DNA from: Ferdinandcohnia sp036962705
GTDB lineage: Bacteria; Bacillota; Bacilli; Bacillales; Bacillaceae_L
Direction of reading: 5' to 3'
Assembly (NCBI RefSeq): GCF_036962705.1
Contig: NZ_JBALOQ010000006.1
Coordinates: forward strand, 50,464-114,463
DNA length: 64,000 nt
Positions 1 through 8,623 of this stretch are shown here, piece by piece. Positions within the stretch are counted from its first letter, which is position 1. Each line of letters starts with the position of its first letter. Under the pieces are notes generated by a model. The model saw nothing but the letters and a program-made list of their open reading frames with translations. It did not search any database and was not told where the DNA came from. The position numbers and the translations under genes were made by a program.

Positions 1-1062
1 TCCAAGAATCCCACCTACACGGCCAATCGCTGCGGCCATACCAGCGCCTGTCCCACGAATGACAGCCGGATATTGTTCAGGGGTGTAAGCATATAAAGCC
101 CCCCATGCACCTAGGTTGAAGAATGATAAAAAGATACCCGAAAGGATCAGGGCTGCAGTCGTTTCTGCCTGTCCGAAAACTAGGGCCGAACCTGCCGTCC
201 CTAGCAAATAGGTGACAAGTACAAACTTTCTACCCATTCGTTCAATAAGCCATGCTGCTGTAAAATAACCTGGTAGCTGAGCCAGAGTCATGATTAATAC
301 ATATTCGAAGCTTTGAATCATACTAAAACCTTTCATCACCATCACACTTGGGAGCCAAAGGAACATTCCATAGTATGAAAAGACGACCGTGAACCAGACC
401 ATCCAAAGGACGAATGTGGAACGTGCATATTTCTTCGACCATACCTCGCGTACATTTTGAACAATAGACCGTTTCTCCGCTTTTTTGGGTGAAAATGCCG
501 GAGAGTCCGGAAGATTCAACCGTAAATAAATAGCATATAAGGCAGGTAGAGCACCTATGATTAGAGCAACTCGCCAGCCAAATGATGGGATAACAAAATA
601 TGATATAAGTGCTGCAAGTAGCCAGCCAAATGCCCAGAAGCTTTCAAGTAAAACGACAACTCGCCCACGATCCTTCGCCGGTACACTCTCTGAAACAAGC
701 GTTGAAGCGACAGGTAATTCTCCACCTAGCCCCATGCCTACAAAAAAGCGTAGAACTAAAAAAGCAAAAAGAGTAGTTGTCAATGCGGAAACACCACTCG
801 CAAGTGAAAACAATACCAATGTGATAATAAAAATATTTTTCCGACCAATCCTATCCGCCCATAGGCCGAAAAGTAGAGCACCAACAGCCATCCCGATTGA
901 GTTTACACTTCCAATCCACCCCATCTGTTCTGGTGTTAAACCCCAATCCGCGTTCAGTGCTGCAATAATAAACGATAGCATCCCTACATCCAGTGCATCA
1001 AACATCCAGCCGAGCCCTGCGATACCAAGAAGCTTTCGCTGTGAAATTGTTTTTTCTGTCAT
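1..1062 (-). CDS. niaP: Niacin transporter NiaP (MFS), 3' end beyond the window
   Basis: This is a major facilitator superfamily transporter, 354 codons visible, cut by the window edge so the last part is missing. The N terminus (TEKTISQRKLLGIAGLGWMF) and the segment with SVNSIGMAVGALLFGLWADR then RIGRK are the MFS motif-A region. The protein closely resembles B. subtilis YceI/NiaP as I remember it, which imports nicotinate/nicotinamide across the plasma membrane for NAD synthesis. Start: ATG at 1062 behind a G-rich ribosome site. It has its own sigma-A promoter and a palindrome resembling a NiaR operator, which supports the niacin assignment. A different organic-anion substrate remains possible. 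Confidence 0.85.
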   Translation of the reverse strand, partial: MTEKTISQRKLLGIAGLGWMFDALDVGMLSFIIAALNADWGLTPEQMGWIGSVNSIGMAVGALLFGLWADRIGRKNIFIITLVLFSLASGVSALTTTLFAFLVLRFFVGMGLGGELPVASTLVSESVPAKDRGRVVVLLESFWAFGWLLAALISYFVIPSFGWRVALIIGALPALYAIYLRLNLPDSPAFSPKKAEKRSIVQNVREVWSKKYARSTFVLWMVWFTVVFSYYGMFLWLPSVMVMKGFSMIQSFEYVLIMTLAQLPGYFTAAWLIERMGRKFVLVTYLLGTAGSALVFGQAETTAALILSGIFLSFFNLGAWGALYAYTPEQYPAVIRGTGAGMAAAIGRVGGILG

Positions 1063-1078
1063 AATCCATACCCCCCCA

Positions 1079-1097
1079 AGTGTCTTGACAGCTGTCA
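1079..1097 (-). promoter_or_regulatory. Candidate NiaR operator upstream of niaP
   Basis: On the plus strand this reads GTGTCTTGACAGCTGTCA and contains the perfect 12-base palindrome TGACAGCTGTCA. It lies between the promoter and the ribosome site of niaP. NiaR (YrxA), the niacin-responsive repressor of Firmicutes, binds sites of the GTGTCTTGACA type upstream of NAD and niaP genes, as I recall. The assignment is inference from position and motif. Confidence 0.5.
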
Positions 1098-1108
1098 TTA
1101 CCTTCTTC

Positions 1109-1137
1109 ACTATAATCGGCTTTAATTGAAAAGACAA
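1109..1137 (-). promoter_or_regulatory. Sigma-A promoter of niaP
   Basis: Reading the minus strand, TTGTCT (1137-1132) is followed after 17 bases by TATAGT (1114-1109). Spacing and sequence fit the vegetative consensus, and the start codon is about 47 bases downstream with the palindrome in between. Confidence 0.6.
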
Positions 1138-1276
1138 GGTTTTTTTTCGTAGTATGGTTTTAGTATGAACCCATTAATCTCATATAATCTACTATGTATA
1201 AATGACAGTTTAATCATGAATACTTTTTCATGTCCATTTTCTATTTGCTTGTCGTAATATAAAGAATAAGAAATGC

Positions 1277-1325
1277 AAAAGTGAGCTTACGTTGTCATAC
1301 AGAAGACAATGCAAGCTCACTTTTT
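1277..1325. terminator. Bidirectional terminator after the amidohydrolase gene
   Basis: The arms GTGAGCTT...TTGTC and GACAA...AAGCTCAC form a long hairpin flanked by A-runs and T-runs. It lies just past the stop codon of the amidohydrolase gene on the minus strand. Confidence 0.7.
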
Positions 1326-1330
1326 AGTTA

Positions 1331-2581
1331 CTACCTCTTATCTAAAGACCCTGAAGAAAAAATACCCTTATGCAGTACAGCCAAACGCTTTGGCAAGCGT
1401 GCTACAGTTTCTGCTGAACAGCTCGCTGAGACGAGGACGACAGTCGCTTCATCTCCAACCTTTGGCCAGATTTGATTTCCTTCTTTATCTAAAGGTGTAA
1501 TGCCTCTAGTAGCAAGGGATAAGGCACGAGACAATTGATACTCATTGCTCCAACCATATAATTGTGCTGCAAGATGTGCCTTCTGAAGAATGTCTCCGAT
1601 CCCAAATGGTGACCAATGATCTGTTATACTGTCATTTCCGAGAAGGACCTCTACTCCCTGCTTTTGAAGAAGAGGAATTGGCATGATAGTTTTACCAATT
1701 GGAACAGTTGAGGCGATTGAAATACCTAATGAGGATAGGCGGTTTGCAAGCTCGATTCCTGATTCTTCAGATAATGAAGCGAGTGAGAATGCATGACTGA
1801 TTGTTACTTTTCCCTTTAGACCAGCTTCTTCTGTAAAATCTGCCAACCTATTAATGGCTTTTATCCCTGTTTCTCCACCTTCATGAAGATGAATATCAAT
1901 GCCTACGTTATATTCCACTGCGATTTGTACCATTCTTTCCAAAGACTTCTCCATATTTCCGTCAACAACGGTTGGATCAAGACCTCCTACATGTGTTACT
2001 CCAAGATCCATGGCCTCTCGTAGTAGCCCTTCTACATTTGAACGAAGCAGTCCATGTTGAGGAAAAGCCACGATTTCATGTGAAATTTTATCTGAATAAT
2101 TCTCTAAAGCTGCCTTTAATTTTTCGAGATTTTTTAACCCGATAGTCTGGTCGATATTACAATGACTTCGAACATATGTTGAACCGTAGCTCACGATTAA
2201 CTCAATTAATTTTTCCGCACGCTCTTGTGCTGTTGGAAGCAGTTCAGGTAGTAGCTTTTCTTCAAATTCAATCATGTCGAAAATAGTTTTTCGATTTGCT
2301 CCTGCTTTCCATGGACCTCCAAAGTAGGTTTTATCTAAATGGATATGCATTTCCTTAAAAGCAGGGAGGAGAAGCATACCCTTCGCATCATAGCAATCTA
2401 TATCTCTTCTATATGGTATCTTGGTATCTTGTATTTTCGCAATAATGCCGTTCTCGATTTCGATATTACGTAGTTGGGTTTCAGTCTCGACAACCTGTCC
2501 GTCTTCATACTTATATCCACTTTCTAAACGAACATTCAGTAGCATATAGAAGTTCTTTTTAAGCATATTTCTATCTTTCAT
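1331..2581 (-). CDS. Cytosine deaminase-like amidohydrolase
   Basis: A 416-residue metal-dependent amidohydrolase of the CodA/AtzC type (COG0402). Visible metal and active-site motifs in order are HIHLDK (His79, His81), SHCN, DIHLHEGGET, ISHAFSL and NDSITDHWSP. These match the HxH, HxxE, SHA and ND positions of cytosine deaminases, so it probably hydrolyses a cyclic amide or deaminates a pyrimidine-like ring in the cytoplasm. The exact substrate cannot be read from the sequence. The ATG at 2581 follows AAAGGAG at good spacing. It begins 4 bases after the stop of the ankyrin-TPR gene, so the two are surely co-transcribed. Nearby genes do not reveal a nucleobase pathway apart from niaP. Confidence 0.8.
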   Translation of the reverse strand: MKDRNMLKKNFYMLLNVRLESGYKYEDGQVVETETQLRNIEIENGIIAKIQDTKIPYRRDIDCYDAKGMLLLPAFKEMHIHLDKTYFGGPWKAGANRKTIFDMIEFEEKLLPELLPTAQERAEKLIELIVSYGSTYVRSHCNIDQTIGLKNLEKLKAALENYSDKISHEIVAFPQHGLLRSNVEGLLREAMDLGVTHVGGLDPTVVDGNMEKSLERMVQIAVEYNVGIDIHLHEGGETGIKAINRLADFTEEAGLKGKVTISHAFSLASLSEESGIELANRLSSLGISIASTVPIGKTIMPIPLLQKQGVEVLLGNDSITDHWSPFGIGDILQKAHLAAQLYGWSNEYQLSRALSLATRGITPLDKEGNQIWPKVGDEATVVLVSASCSAETVARLPKRLAVLHKGIFSSGSLDKR

Positions 2582-2585
2582 TTGT

Positions 2586-3767
2586 TTATTCTCCTTTGTG
2601 TTTTTTCCCTAACAATTCGAGAGATTGCTCTTTATGCAAATGGTACAAAGGATTAGTGGGATCATGCTTGATTGCATTCTCAATGGCATCAATTGCTTCT
2701 TCATGTCTTCCTAATGACCTTAGGCTGTTTGCCTTGTGGAATGAAAAATCGTATCGATGTGGTTGGAAAGCCAAAAGCTTGTCCATTTCGATGACGGCTT
2801 CCTTATGTCTGCCAAGTTCTCTCAAATAATTTGATTTATGGTATCTGTAAAAGGTTTCATTTGGATCAAGTGCACAGGCTTTATCATATTCAGTAAGTGC
2901 TTCATCTGGTTTCTTCATCAACCGCAAGCAATTGGCCGTATAGAAATAAAAGTCTAAGTCAGTTGGATCTTTAGCTTTGGCAGTCTCGAACTGAACTAAA
3001 GCCTCTTCATACCTCTTTGCCTCTTGTAAAAAATACCCTTTATAAAAATATAAATCTAAGTTTTCACTCTCCCTTTCAAGTTCACGGTTCATGATTGCGA
3101 TAGCCTCTTCGTACTTATCTTCTTTGTAGAGTGATTTTGCCTTTTCGATACTTTTATTACTCTCCGCATATTCCTTGTTTAAGATTTTGACGACCTTTGT
3201 TTGATTGAGTTCTTCTGCATATTGAAGTGCAGACTTGCCATCTCGATCAGGCAGTTTTATATCCGCCCCCGCTTCAACAAGAAGCTGAATAACATCAGAA
3301 TACAGTCGCCCACCGTTTCCCAAAATAACAGCTTCTAGTAAGGCCGACCACCCTAAATCATTCACATGATTTACTGGGACACCAGCATCCAAGCAAATTT
3401 GAACGGTTTTCAGATACCCTTTTTCACTAGAAGGCAGTAATGCTGTACCACCAAATCGATTTACACTTTTGCGATCAGCTCCATATTTCAGCATCATGCT
3501 TAAAATTTCATGAAATCCGTTTGCACCAGCGCAAATAAACGGAGTTAACTGAGTCACATCTCTCGCATTCACATCACTTTCAGCTTTTACTAACAATTGA
3601 ACAACTGAAATTTGATTATTTTGTGTGGCCGCCATTAAGGCAGTTCTACTGTTTTTATCTTTATAATGAATGCGTGCTCCTTCTTGTAGAAGACGCTCAA
3701 CACCCTCCAATGCTCCAATTTCACTTGCACTAATAAGTTTTTCATTTAAGGATTGTTTTTGCATCAT
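2586..3767 (-). CDS. Ankyrin repeat and TPR repeat protein
   Basis: A 393-residue protein without signal peptide, so probably cytoplasmic. Residues about 5-195 are ankyrin repeats, with typical pieces such as RTALMAATQNNQISVVQLLV and GWSALLEAVILGNGGR. Residues about 205-385 are five or so TPR units (YKGYFLQEAKRYEEALVQFE, then similar units). Both folds bind proteins, so it is probably an adaptor or inhibitor. The ankyrin half is clearly paralogous to the lipoprotein encoded just upstream, including the shared NxLGW(T/S)ALLEAxIL stretch. Start at 3767, or at 3764 where a second ATG follows directly. It lies 4 bases before the amidohydrolase gene. No specific function is known to me. Confidence 0.85.
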   Translation of the reverse strand: MMQKQSLNEKLISASEIGALEGVERLLQEGARIHYKDKNSRTALMAATQNNQISVVQLLVKAESDVNARDVTQLTPFICAGANGFHEILSMMLKYGADRKSVNRFGGTALLPSSEKGYLKTVQICLDAGVPVNHVNDLGWSALLEAVILGNGGRLYSDVIQLLVEAGADIKLPDRDGKSALQYAEELNQTKVVKILNKEYAESNKSIEKAKSLYKEDKYEEAIAIMNRELERESENLDLYFYKGYFLQEAKRYEEALVQFETAKAKDPTDLDFYFYTANCLRLMKKPDEALTEYDKACALDPNETFYRYHKSNYLRELGRHKEAVIEMDKLLAFQPHRYDFSFHKANSLRSLGRHEEAIDAIENAIKHDPTNPLYHLHKEQSLELLGKKHKGE

Positions 3768-3811
3768 ACTAACTCCCTCAGTAGCTTAATTGATTTCTCC
3801 ATCGATAGAAT

Positions 3812-4537
3812 TTATTTTGCTCCTGCCCGTTGAAGTATTTCTTCTATTTCTTTAAATCCTCTAGACCTTGCGTGTTCCATGGGTGTTACATCATCACTAT
3901 CAGGAATATTTACGTCTGCCCCATGTTGAATTAACAATTGAATGATTTCTTGTTGTCTTTTTCCGCCATCACTAAGAATAATTGCTTCTAATAATGCTGT
4001 CCAACCTAAATTATTAATATGGTTGACATCAACATCCGTATTTTCTAATAACTCTTTTACTACATCTACATACCCATGTTCTGATGCTGGAATAAGTGCT
4101 GTGCCACCATATCTATTTAAGAGGGTATTGTCAGCACCGGCTTCAATTGTAAGCCTAAGAATTTCTAAATAGCCTTCTGCTCCAGCATATAGGAACGGAT
4201 TGTTTTTCATATTATCTTGGATATCAATATTAACGCCATGTTCTATTAAGACCTTTACTACCTCTGGTTGATTTGCATATGTAGCAATCATCGCCGCTGT
4301 TCTTTCCTGTTCATCAACAGCATTAATGTCTACGCCAGCTTCGATCAATTCCTGAAGTTTTGAAACATCCCCTTGCTCAGCCGCTTGAAAGTATTGCTCT
4401 TTCATATTTTTATTCCCCCCTTCTGACTTCTGATCTTTTTTTGAATCTAATGGTTGGTATATATAATCTGATTCTTGGCTATTCTGACAACCAAGAAGTA
4501 ATGCAAATAACAAAAAAGGGATAATTTTCTTTAACAT
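3812..4537 (-). CDS. Ankyrin repeat lipoprotein
   Basis: A 241-residue secreted lipoprotein. I place the start at the ATG at 4537 because it follows AGGGGTG and opens a classic lipoprotein signal (MLKKIIPFLLFALLLGC), where the Cys of LLGC would be lipidated. An upstream in-frame ATG at 4585 would bury the signal peptide. The mature part is about five ankyrin repeats (QEAAEQGDVSKLQELIEAG type units) and ends with QRAGAK. It therefore displays a protein-binding surface outside the membrane. The gene is first of the three-gene unit, 44 bases before the ankyrin-TPR gene, and shares clear ancestry with it. Confidence 0.85.
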   Translation of the reverse strand: MLKKIIPFLLFALLLGCQNSQESDYIYQPLDSKKDQKSEGGNKNMKEQYFQAAEQGDVSKLQELIEAGVDINAVDEQERTAAMIATYANQPEVVKVLIEHGVNIDIQDNMKNNPFLYAGAEGYLEILRLTIEAGADNTLLNRYGGTALIPASEHGYVDVVKELLENTDVDVNHINNLGWTALLEAIILSDGGKRQQEIIQLLIQHGADVNIPDSDDVTPMEHARSRGFKEIEEILQRAGAK

Positions 4538-4774
4538 TTTATCCAAGTCACCCCTGCCTAACATTATTAATTTTTCTATACTCATTATATATCAGGTTCC
4601 CCCTAATAAAATCCATAAAAAGAATGTCAATGCCCTTCTACAAAAGTTTTTCCTTTGGTAAAAACTCTTTCCTTACTAGTTATTTTGTTGCTATTTCACA
4701 AAAACGTTGCCATAGACTAACACGAAACCCCTTTGTTACAATAAGATTCAATGTTATTTTTTGGAGGAAGAGAA

Positions 4775-5665
4775 ATGGAGCAGAGGTATCAAGATCTGAA
4801 GTTAGGAGAACGTGGTGCGATTTTAAGTATTGCAGTTTATATTCTTTTATCAATTGTGAAATTAATCATAGGATATATAGCCGATTCAGAGGCTCTAAAA
4901 GCTGATGGATTAAATAACACAACTGATATAGTTGCTTCTGTTGCAGTATTGATTGGTTTAAAACTATCGCAAAAACCCGCTGATGACGATCACCCTTATG
5001 GCCATTGGAAAGCCGAAACAGTTTCTTCTTTAATTGCATCTTTAATCATGATGGTTGTTGGTATTCAAGTTTTATATAGTGCAGCATCATCTGTTTTTAG
5101 TGGTAATAATGAATCACCTGATATGATAGCAGCATGGACAGGGTTTATTTCCGCTTTTATTATGATATTGGTTTACCGATATAATAAAAATCTAGCTAAA
5201 AAAGTAAAAAGTCATGCAGTTATGGCTGCTGCTAAAGATAATCTCTCTGATGCATGGGTAAGTATTGGTACCGCAATCGGAATTTTAGGTTCCCAACTTG
5301 GTATACCTTGGCTCGATCCAGTGACTGCATTTGTTGTTGGATTATTAATCTGTAAAACGGGATGGGACATTTTCCGAGAATCTTCACATTATTTAACAGA
5401 TGGCTTTGATATAGAGGATTTAGAAGAATATAAACAGACGATTATGAATGTAAACGGGGTATTAGAAGTAAAAGATATTAAAGGAAGAACATATGGAAAT
5501 AGCAATGTCGTTGATGTTGTGATATCTGTTCCGAAGAATTTAGATATTACCCAAGCGCATGAAATATCTTCAAAAGTAGAGGTAACTTTAATGAACCAAC
5601 ATAACGTTCATGATGTTCATGTGCATGTTGAGCCAGTTGGAGATAACAAGTTAATTATGAATTGA
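4775..5665 (+). CDS. Cation diffusion facilitator, manganese-exporter type
   Basis: A 296-residue CDF-family antiporter with six membrane segments and a cytoplasmic C-terminal domain ending in HDVHVHVEPVGD. The ATG at 4775 follows GGAGGAAGAGAA; an earlier in-frame ATG at 4751 lies before the ribosome site. Metal positions visible are Asn47 and Asp51 in membrane helix 2 (LNNTTD) and Asp155 and Asp159 in helix 5 (DNLSD). The N-D-D-D set is typical of manganese CDFs such as MntE and B. subtilis MneP/MneS, rather than the His-containing zinc type. The conserved DDDHPYGHWKAE stretch is also present. The gene is monocistronic and followed by a strong terminator. A degenerate copy of its tail lies near 8.6 kb. 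Confidence 0.85.
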   Translation: MEQRYQDLKLGERGAILSIAVYILLSIVKLIIGYIADSEALKADGLNNTTDIVASVAVLIGLKLSQKPADDDHPYGHWKAETVSSLIASLIMMVVGIQVLYSAASSVFSGNNESPDMIAAWTGFISAFIMILVYRYNKNLAKKVKSHAVMAAAKDNLSDAWVSIGTAIGILGSQLGIPWLDPVTAFVVGLLICKTGWDIFRESSHYLTDGFDIEDLEEYKQTIMNVNGVLEVKDIKGRTYGNSNVVDVVISVPKNLDITQAHEISSKVEVTLMNQHNVHDVHVHVEPVGDNKLIMN

Positions 5666-5670
5666 TTTAA

Positions 5671-5721
5671 AAAACAAAAAACGATTGGGTAGTCCGTAGA
5701 CTACCCAATCGTTTTTTGTTT
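5671..5721 (+). terminator. Terminator of the CDF gene
   Basis: Perfect arms ACGATTGGGTAGTC and GACTACCCAATCGT around a CGTA loop are followed by TTTTTTG and preceded by A-runs, so it may work in both directions. Confidence 0.85.
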
Positions 5722-5725
5722 GAAA

Positions 5726-6052
5726 TATGAAGTATAGTTAAACCCTAACACTAACTGCAATTAAGAAGTCTACTATCTAATTAAGAATTTTAATTTCCAA
5801 ATTGGATCACCCGGTGACAAATTCTTTGAATCAGCTTTGCTTTCTGACTGACCTCGACTATTCCATTGTTTCTTTCTTCTTGATAAACGATATATATTTT
5901 GTTTTAGTTTGTGACTTATAACAAAAAGTCACAGTTTTTTCATATTAACATGGCTTACCCTTATTTAAATTAAAGATAAAAATGTTAGAATGAGTGTTGT
6001 AGATTGTTATTTTAAGAAAATAGTTTCACCATCTAACAAAGAGGTGTAGAAG
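5726..6052 (+). other. Intergenic region upstream of ycnK
   Basis: No gene is seen. The one clear structure is TGTGACTT, 8 bases, AAGTCACA at 5910-5933, followed by GTTTTTT. It could be a terminator-like hairpin or an operator. The ribosome site GAGGTG lies 7 bases before the ycnK ATG. I could not pick a convincing promoter. Confidence 0.5.
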
Positions 6053-6640
6053 ATGCTACCGATTGAAAGGCAAAGCCAAATTAGAAGGTTGATCCAAAAA
6101 CACAAGACATTGAAAATTAGTGAGCTAAGTGAACAGTTTAATGTTTCAGAAATGACGATTTATCGAGATATTAAGCCTTTAGTTGAAGAAGGTCTCATCT
6201 CTAAAACCTTTGGTGGGATTTCACTTAATGAAACAGATAAACATGTGTTTCCAAGTCAAAGTCAATGTATTTACTGTCACAAACCAAACAATCCTAAAAT
6301 GGAGTATCGAATAATCTTAACTGACAACAAGATTGAAACGACTTGCTGTGCTCACTGCGGACTCCTACGCCACCGCCAACTGGGGGAGGATGTTTTACAG
6401 GCAATATGTCATGATTTTTTTATGAATACAACGATAAGTGCTCCTTTAACTTGGTTTGTTTTGGACACCACCCTTAACGTCGCTTGTTGTCAACCACAAG
6501 TATTAACGTTTGAAAACCGGGAACATGCTGAAAAGTTTGTTAAAGGTTTTGGCGGAGAAATCTTTGGTTTGCAGGATGCTATGGAAGTGATTTATCAAAA
6601 AATGCAATGTCCTTCAGGGGGCTGTAGCAAACATCATTAA
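6053..6640 (+). CDS. ycnK: Copper-responsive DeoR-type regulator (YcnK-like)
   Basis: A 195-residue fusion of a DeoR-type helix-turn-helix (residues 3-58: QSQIRRLIQKHKTLKISELS, then EMTIYRDIKPL) with a cysteine-rich NosL-like domain. Cysteines include CIYC (72, 75), CCAHC (98-102), a CC pair in ACCQ, and a C-terminal CPSGGCSKHH. B. subtilis YcnK has this architecture and represses copper uptake genes when copper is present. The next genes are CopC and CopD homologues, which is the same neighbourhood. It probably senses copper in the cytoplasm and represses this cluster. The B. subtilis ycnI gene is absent here. Confidence 0.85.
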   Translation: MLPIERQSQIRRLIQKHKTLKISELSEQFNVSEMTIYRDIKPLVEEGLISKTFGGISLNETDKHVFPSQSQCIYCHKPNNPKMEYRIILTDNKIETTCCAHCGLLRHRQLGEDVLQAICHDFFMNTTISAPLTWFVLDTTLNVACCQPQVLTFENREHAEKFVKGFGGEIFGLQDAMEVIYQKMQCPSGGCSKHH

Positions 6641-6665
6641 GGAAACCACTACGTAGATGCATTGA

Positions 6666-6788
6666 AAACTTAATAAACCGTGGATTGTATATGGAACAGA
6701 TGGTGGTACGTACACAATCACCCAAATTGAAAATGACAATGGCTTACATGAGCATGAAGAGTATAGAGTTGAAGTAAGTAAACAATAA
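6666..6788 (+). pseudogene. Possible gene remnant between ycnK and copC
   Basis: An open frame without a start codon reads KLNKPWIVYGTDGG then TYTITQIENDNGLHEHEEYR and ends VEVSKQ followed by TAA. It looks like the beta-rich C terminus of a lost protein rather than random sequence, but I recognise no family. It sits where B. subtilis has no gene. A shorter ATG-started frame in the same place (6691-6780) looks less natural. Confidence 0.35.
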
Positions 6789-6824
6789 ACATAATAGTAA
6801 TAAGAGGTATTGGAGGAATTTATT

Positions 6825-7400
6825 ATGAAACGTATAATTACAGCTTTAACAGCAATATTATTGGCACTGACTATTTCGAATAGCGTGTTCGCTCATTCAC
6901 ATTTGCAAGAATCGAATCCTGCAGATGGCGAGATCATAACGGAGCCCATTACTGAAATTGTACTTGAGTTTGATGGGAAAATTGAACAGGGTAGTTTCAT
7001 TGAGGTAACAACTACTTCCGGGCAAGTTGTTGAAATTCAAGACATTATCATAGGTGAAGGAATATTAACAGGTACTGTTTCTGAGCCCCTTGCAAATGAC
7101 GATTATCAAGTAAACTGGAATATTATGAGTGCAGATGGTCACCAATTAGATGGCGAATTCTCATTTACAGTAAATGCACCAGATGTAGAAACTGAAGAGG
7201 AAGTTGCAGAAGAACCTTCAGAAACTCCTGAAGCAGTTGAAGATACAACAGACGGAGAAAAACAGTCAACAGAAAGTCAAGATGAAGTTTCTTCCGATGA
7301 AGCGAAGGAAGAATCATCCTTTATGACAGTCATTCTAATTGTTCTTTTAATAGTTATCATAGCTGGTGGATTAACCCTACTTATTAAGAAAAGGAAATAA
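6825..7400 (+). CDS. copC: Membrane-anchored copper-binding protein CopC
   Basis: A 191-residue exported protein. The ATG at 6825 follows GGAGGAATTTATT; a TTG at 6810 is inside that ribosome site. The signal peptide ends VFA, so the mature chain starts with His24. With Asp104 and His106 of SADGHQLDG this gives the His1 plus DxH set that binds Cu(II) in CopC proteins. After the CopC beta-barrel (to about 118) comes an acidic Glu/Ser-rich linker and a C-terminal membrane helix followed by KKRK, so it stays on the outer face of the membrane. It is directly followed by copD after 3 bases. In B. subtilis the two are fused in YcnJ. Confidence 0.9.
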   Translation: MKRIITALTAILLALTISNSVFAHSHLQESNPADGEIITEPITEIVLEFDGKIEQGSFIEVTTTSGQVVEIQDIIIGEGILTGTVSEPLANDDYQVNWNIMSADGHQLDGEFSFTVNAPDVETEEEVAEEPSETPEAVEDTTDGEKQSTESQDEVSSDEAKEESSFMTVILIVLLIVIIAGGLTLLIKKRK

Positions 7401-7403
7401 TAA

Positions 7404-8495
7404 ATGGATTTATTCATTATTATTAGTCAGACGCTTTTATATTTATCCTTTTCGGTTTTAGTAGGAGGTTTTATCCTTTTACTTGTTCCAAACGAATATC
7501 GTCCAGGTATCAAGTTTCCTAAGCGTTTATTGCTAATTTGTGCAATTACGATACCAGTTTACACGTTTGTTCCTGTGTTGGACATTATATTATTTCTTGC
7601 TCCACGTTTAGGTTTGCTTGAATCATTGAAAATTGTATTAACTACCTACACAATTGGCACTGCCTGGGACTTTACCCTTCTTGGTTCTCTACTATTAGTA
7701 TTACTAATTGCTTTTACGAAAACTAATGAAAAGGCAAGTTTTGCTTACTTAGGTACACTACTGACATTGGGGTTAATTTTAACGGTTGCTTGGTCAAGTC
7801 ATGCTGGTGCTCTAGATCAAAACATAGGAATTATTAGTGACTTTATTCATTTAGTTGCTGTGAGTATTTGGGTTGGAATTCTCTTAATAATTGGATGGTT
7901 CTCAACAAATCATAACAATTGGCTCAAATTTTTAAGCTGGTTTTCAGCGGTCGCCTTCGGGTGTCTAATTGCTACGATTCTTAGTGGTTTATTTATGATG
8001 GATGTTATTATGGATGAATATGTTGATTCATGGATGATTTCCTATGGACAAGGAATATTATTAAAACATTTATTCTTACTGCCACTTCTTTTTTACGCAT
8101 TAGTGAATGGTTTTATTGTGAAATATAAACTATCAAAAGACGCTACGTTCAACCCGATCTCTTGGATACGTTTAGAAAGCTTTATTTTATTTACAATTTT
8201 CACGATTACAGCTATCTATTCACAACAACCACCACCCCACGGAAATTTTTTAACTAGTGATGCAATATCACCTTTATTTCGTCTATTTCATGATGATATC
8301 ATTGATGTAGGCAATACTATCGGCTTTGCTCTAAACTTAAATACGATATGTTTCTTTTTCATATCCATTTTATTTTTTATATTAATGGTACTCTCGTACT
8401 TCAAGAAAGCATCCATAATTATATCATTCCTTTTTAGTTGCTTATTTGTAACAAGTATCTATTTAATGTTAATGGTGACAGTCGTGATAATCTAA
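7404..8495 (+). CDS. copD: Copper transport membrane protein CopD
   Basis: A 363-residue polytopic membrane protein with about nine hydrophobic segments. The family signature region WSSHAGALDQNIGIISDFIH then LVAVSIWVGILL carries the conserved histidines of CopD. It probably takes copper from CopC and moves it inward, as YcnJ does. The start is 3 bases after the copC stop, so they are translationally coupled. A strong terminator follows, which ends the cluster. The topology is typical and nothing is missing that I can see. Confidence 0.85.
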   Translation: MDLFIIISQTLLYLSFSVLVGGFILLLVPNEYRPGIKFPKRLLLICAITIPVYTFVPVLDIILFLAPRLGLLESLKIVLTTYTIGTAWDFTLLGSLLLVLLIAFTKTNEKASFAYLGTLLTLGLILTVAWSSHAGALDQNIGIISDFIHLVAVSIWVGILLIIGWFSTNHNNWLKFLSWFSAVAFGCLIATILSGLFMMDVIMDEYVDSWMISYGQGILLKHLFLLPLLFYALVNGFIVKYKLSKDATFNPISWIRLESFILFTIFTITAIYSQQPPPHGNFLTSDAISPLFRLFHDDIIDVGNTIGFALNLNTICFFFISILFFILMVLSYFKKASIIISFLFSCLFVTSIYLMLMVTVVII

Positions 8496-8540
8496 AAAAA
8501 GAAGAGTGGCTCAATTTAATTGAGTCATTCTTTTTTTAAG
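8496..8540 (+). terminator. Terminator of the copper cluster
   Basis: A-rich lead, then a hairpin built from GAGTGGCTCAA and TTGAGTCATTC around TTTAA, then seven T residues. Confidence 0.8.
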
Positions 8541-8623
8541 GGGCAAAAATTAGCCTTTTACATTTTTATAACTTACTATTGAACACACTAAAAAAACTAA
8601 GCCGCACACTTTAATAGAATAAG

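Noticed and set aside
557..1129. Plus-strand open frame of 190 codons
   Set aside because: It is the antisense of the niaP gene, whose minus-strand reading matches a known transporter family.
5910..5939. TGTGACTT dyad upstream of ycnK as the copper operator
   Set aside because: It ends in a T-run like a terminator and resembles the ArsR-SRPBCC operator more than any copper site I know; kept only as a note in the intergenic entry.
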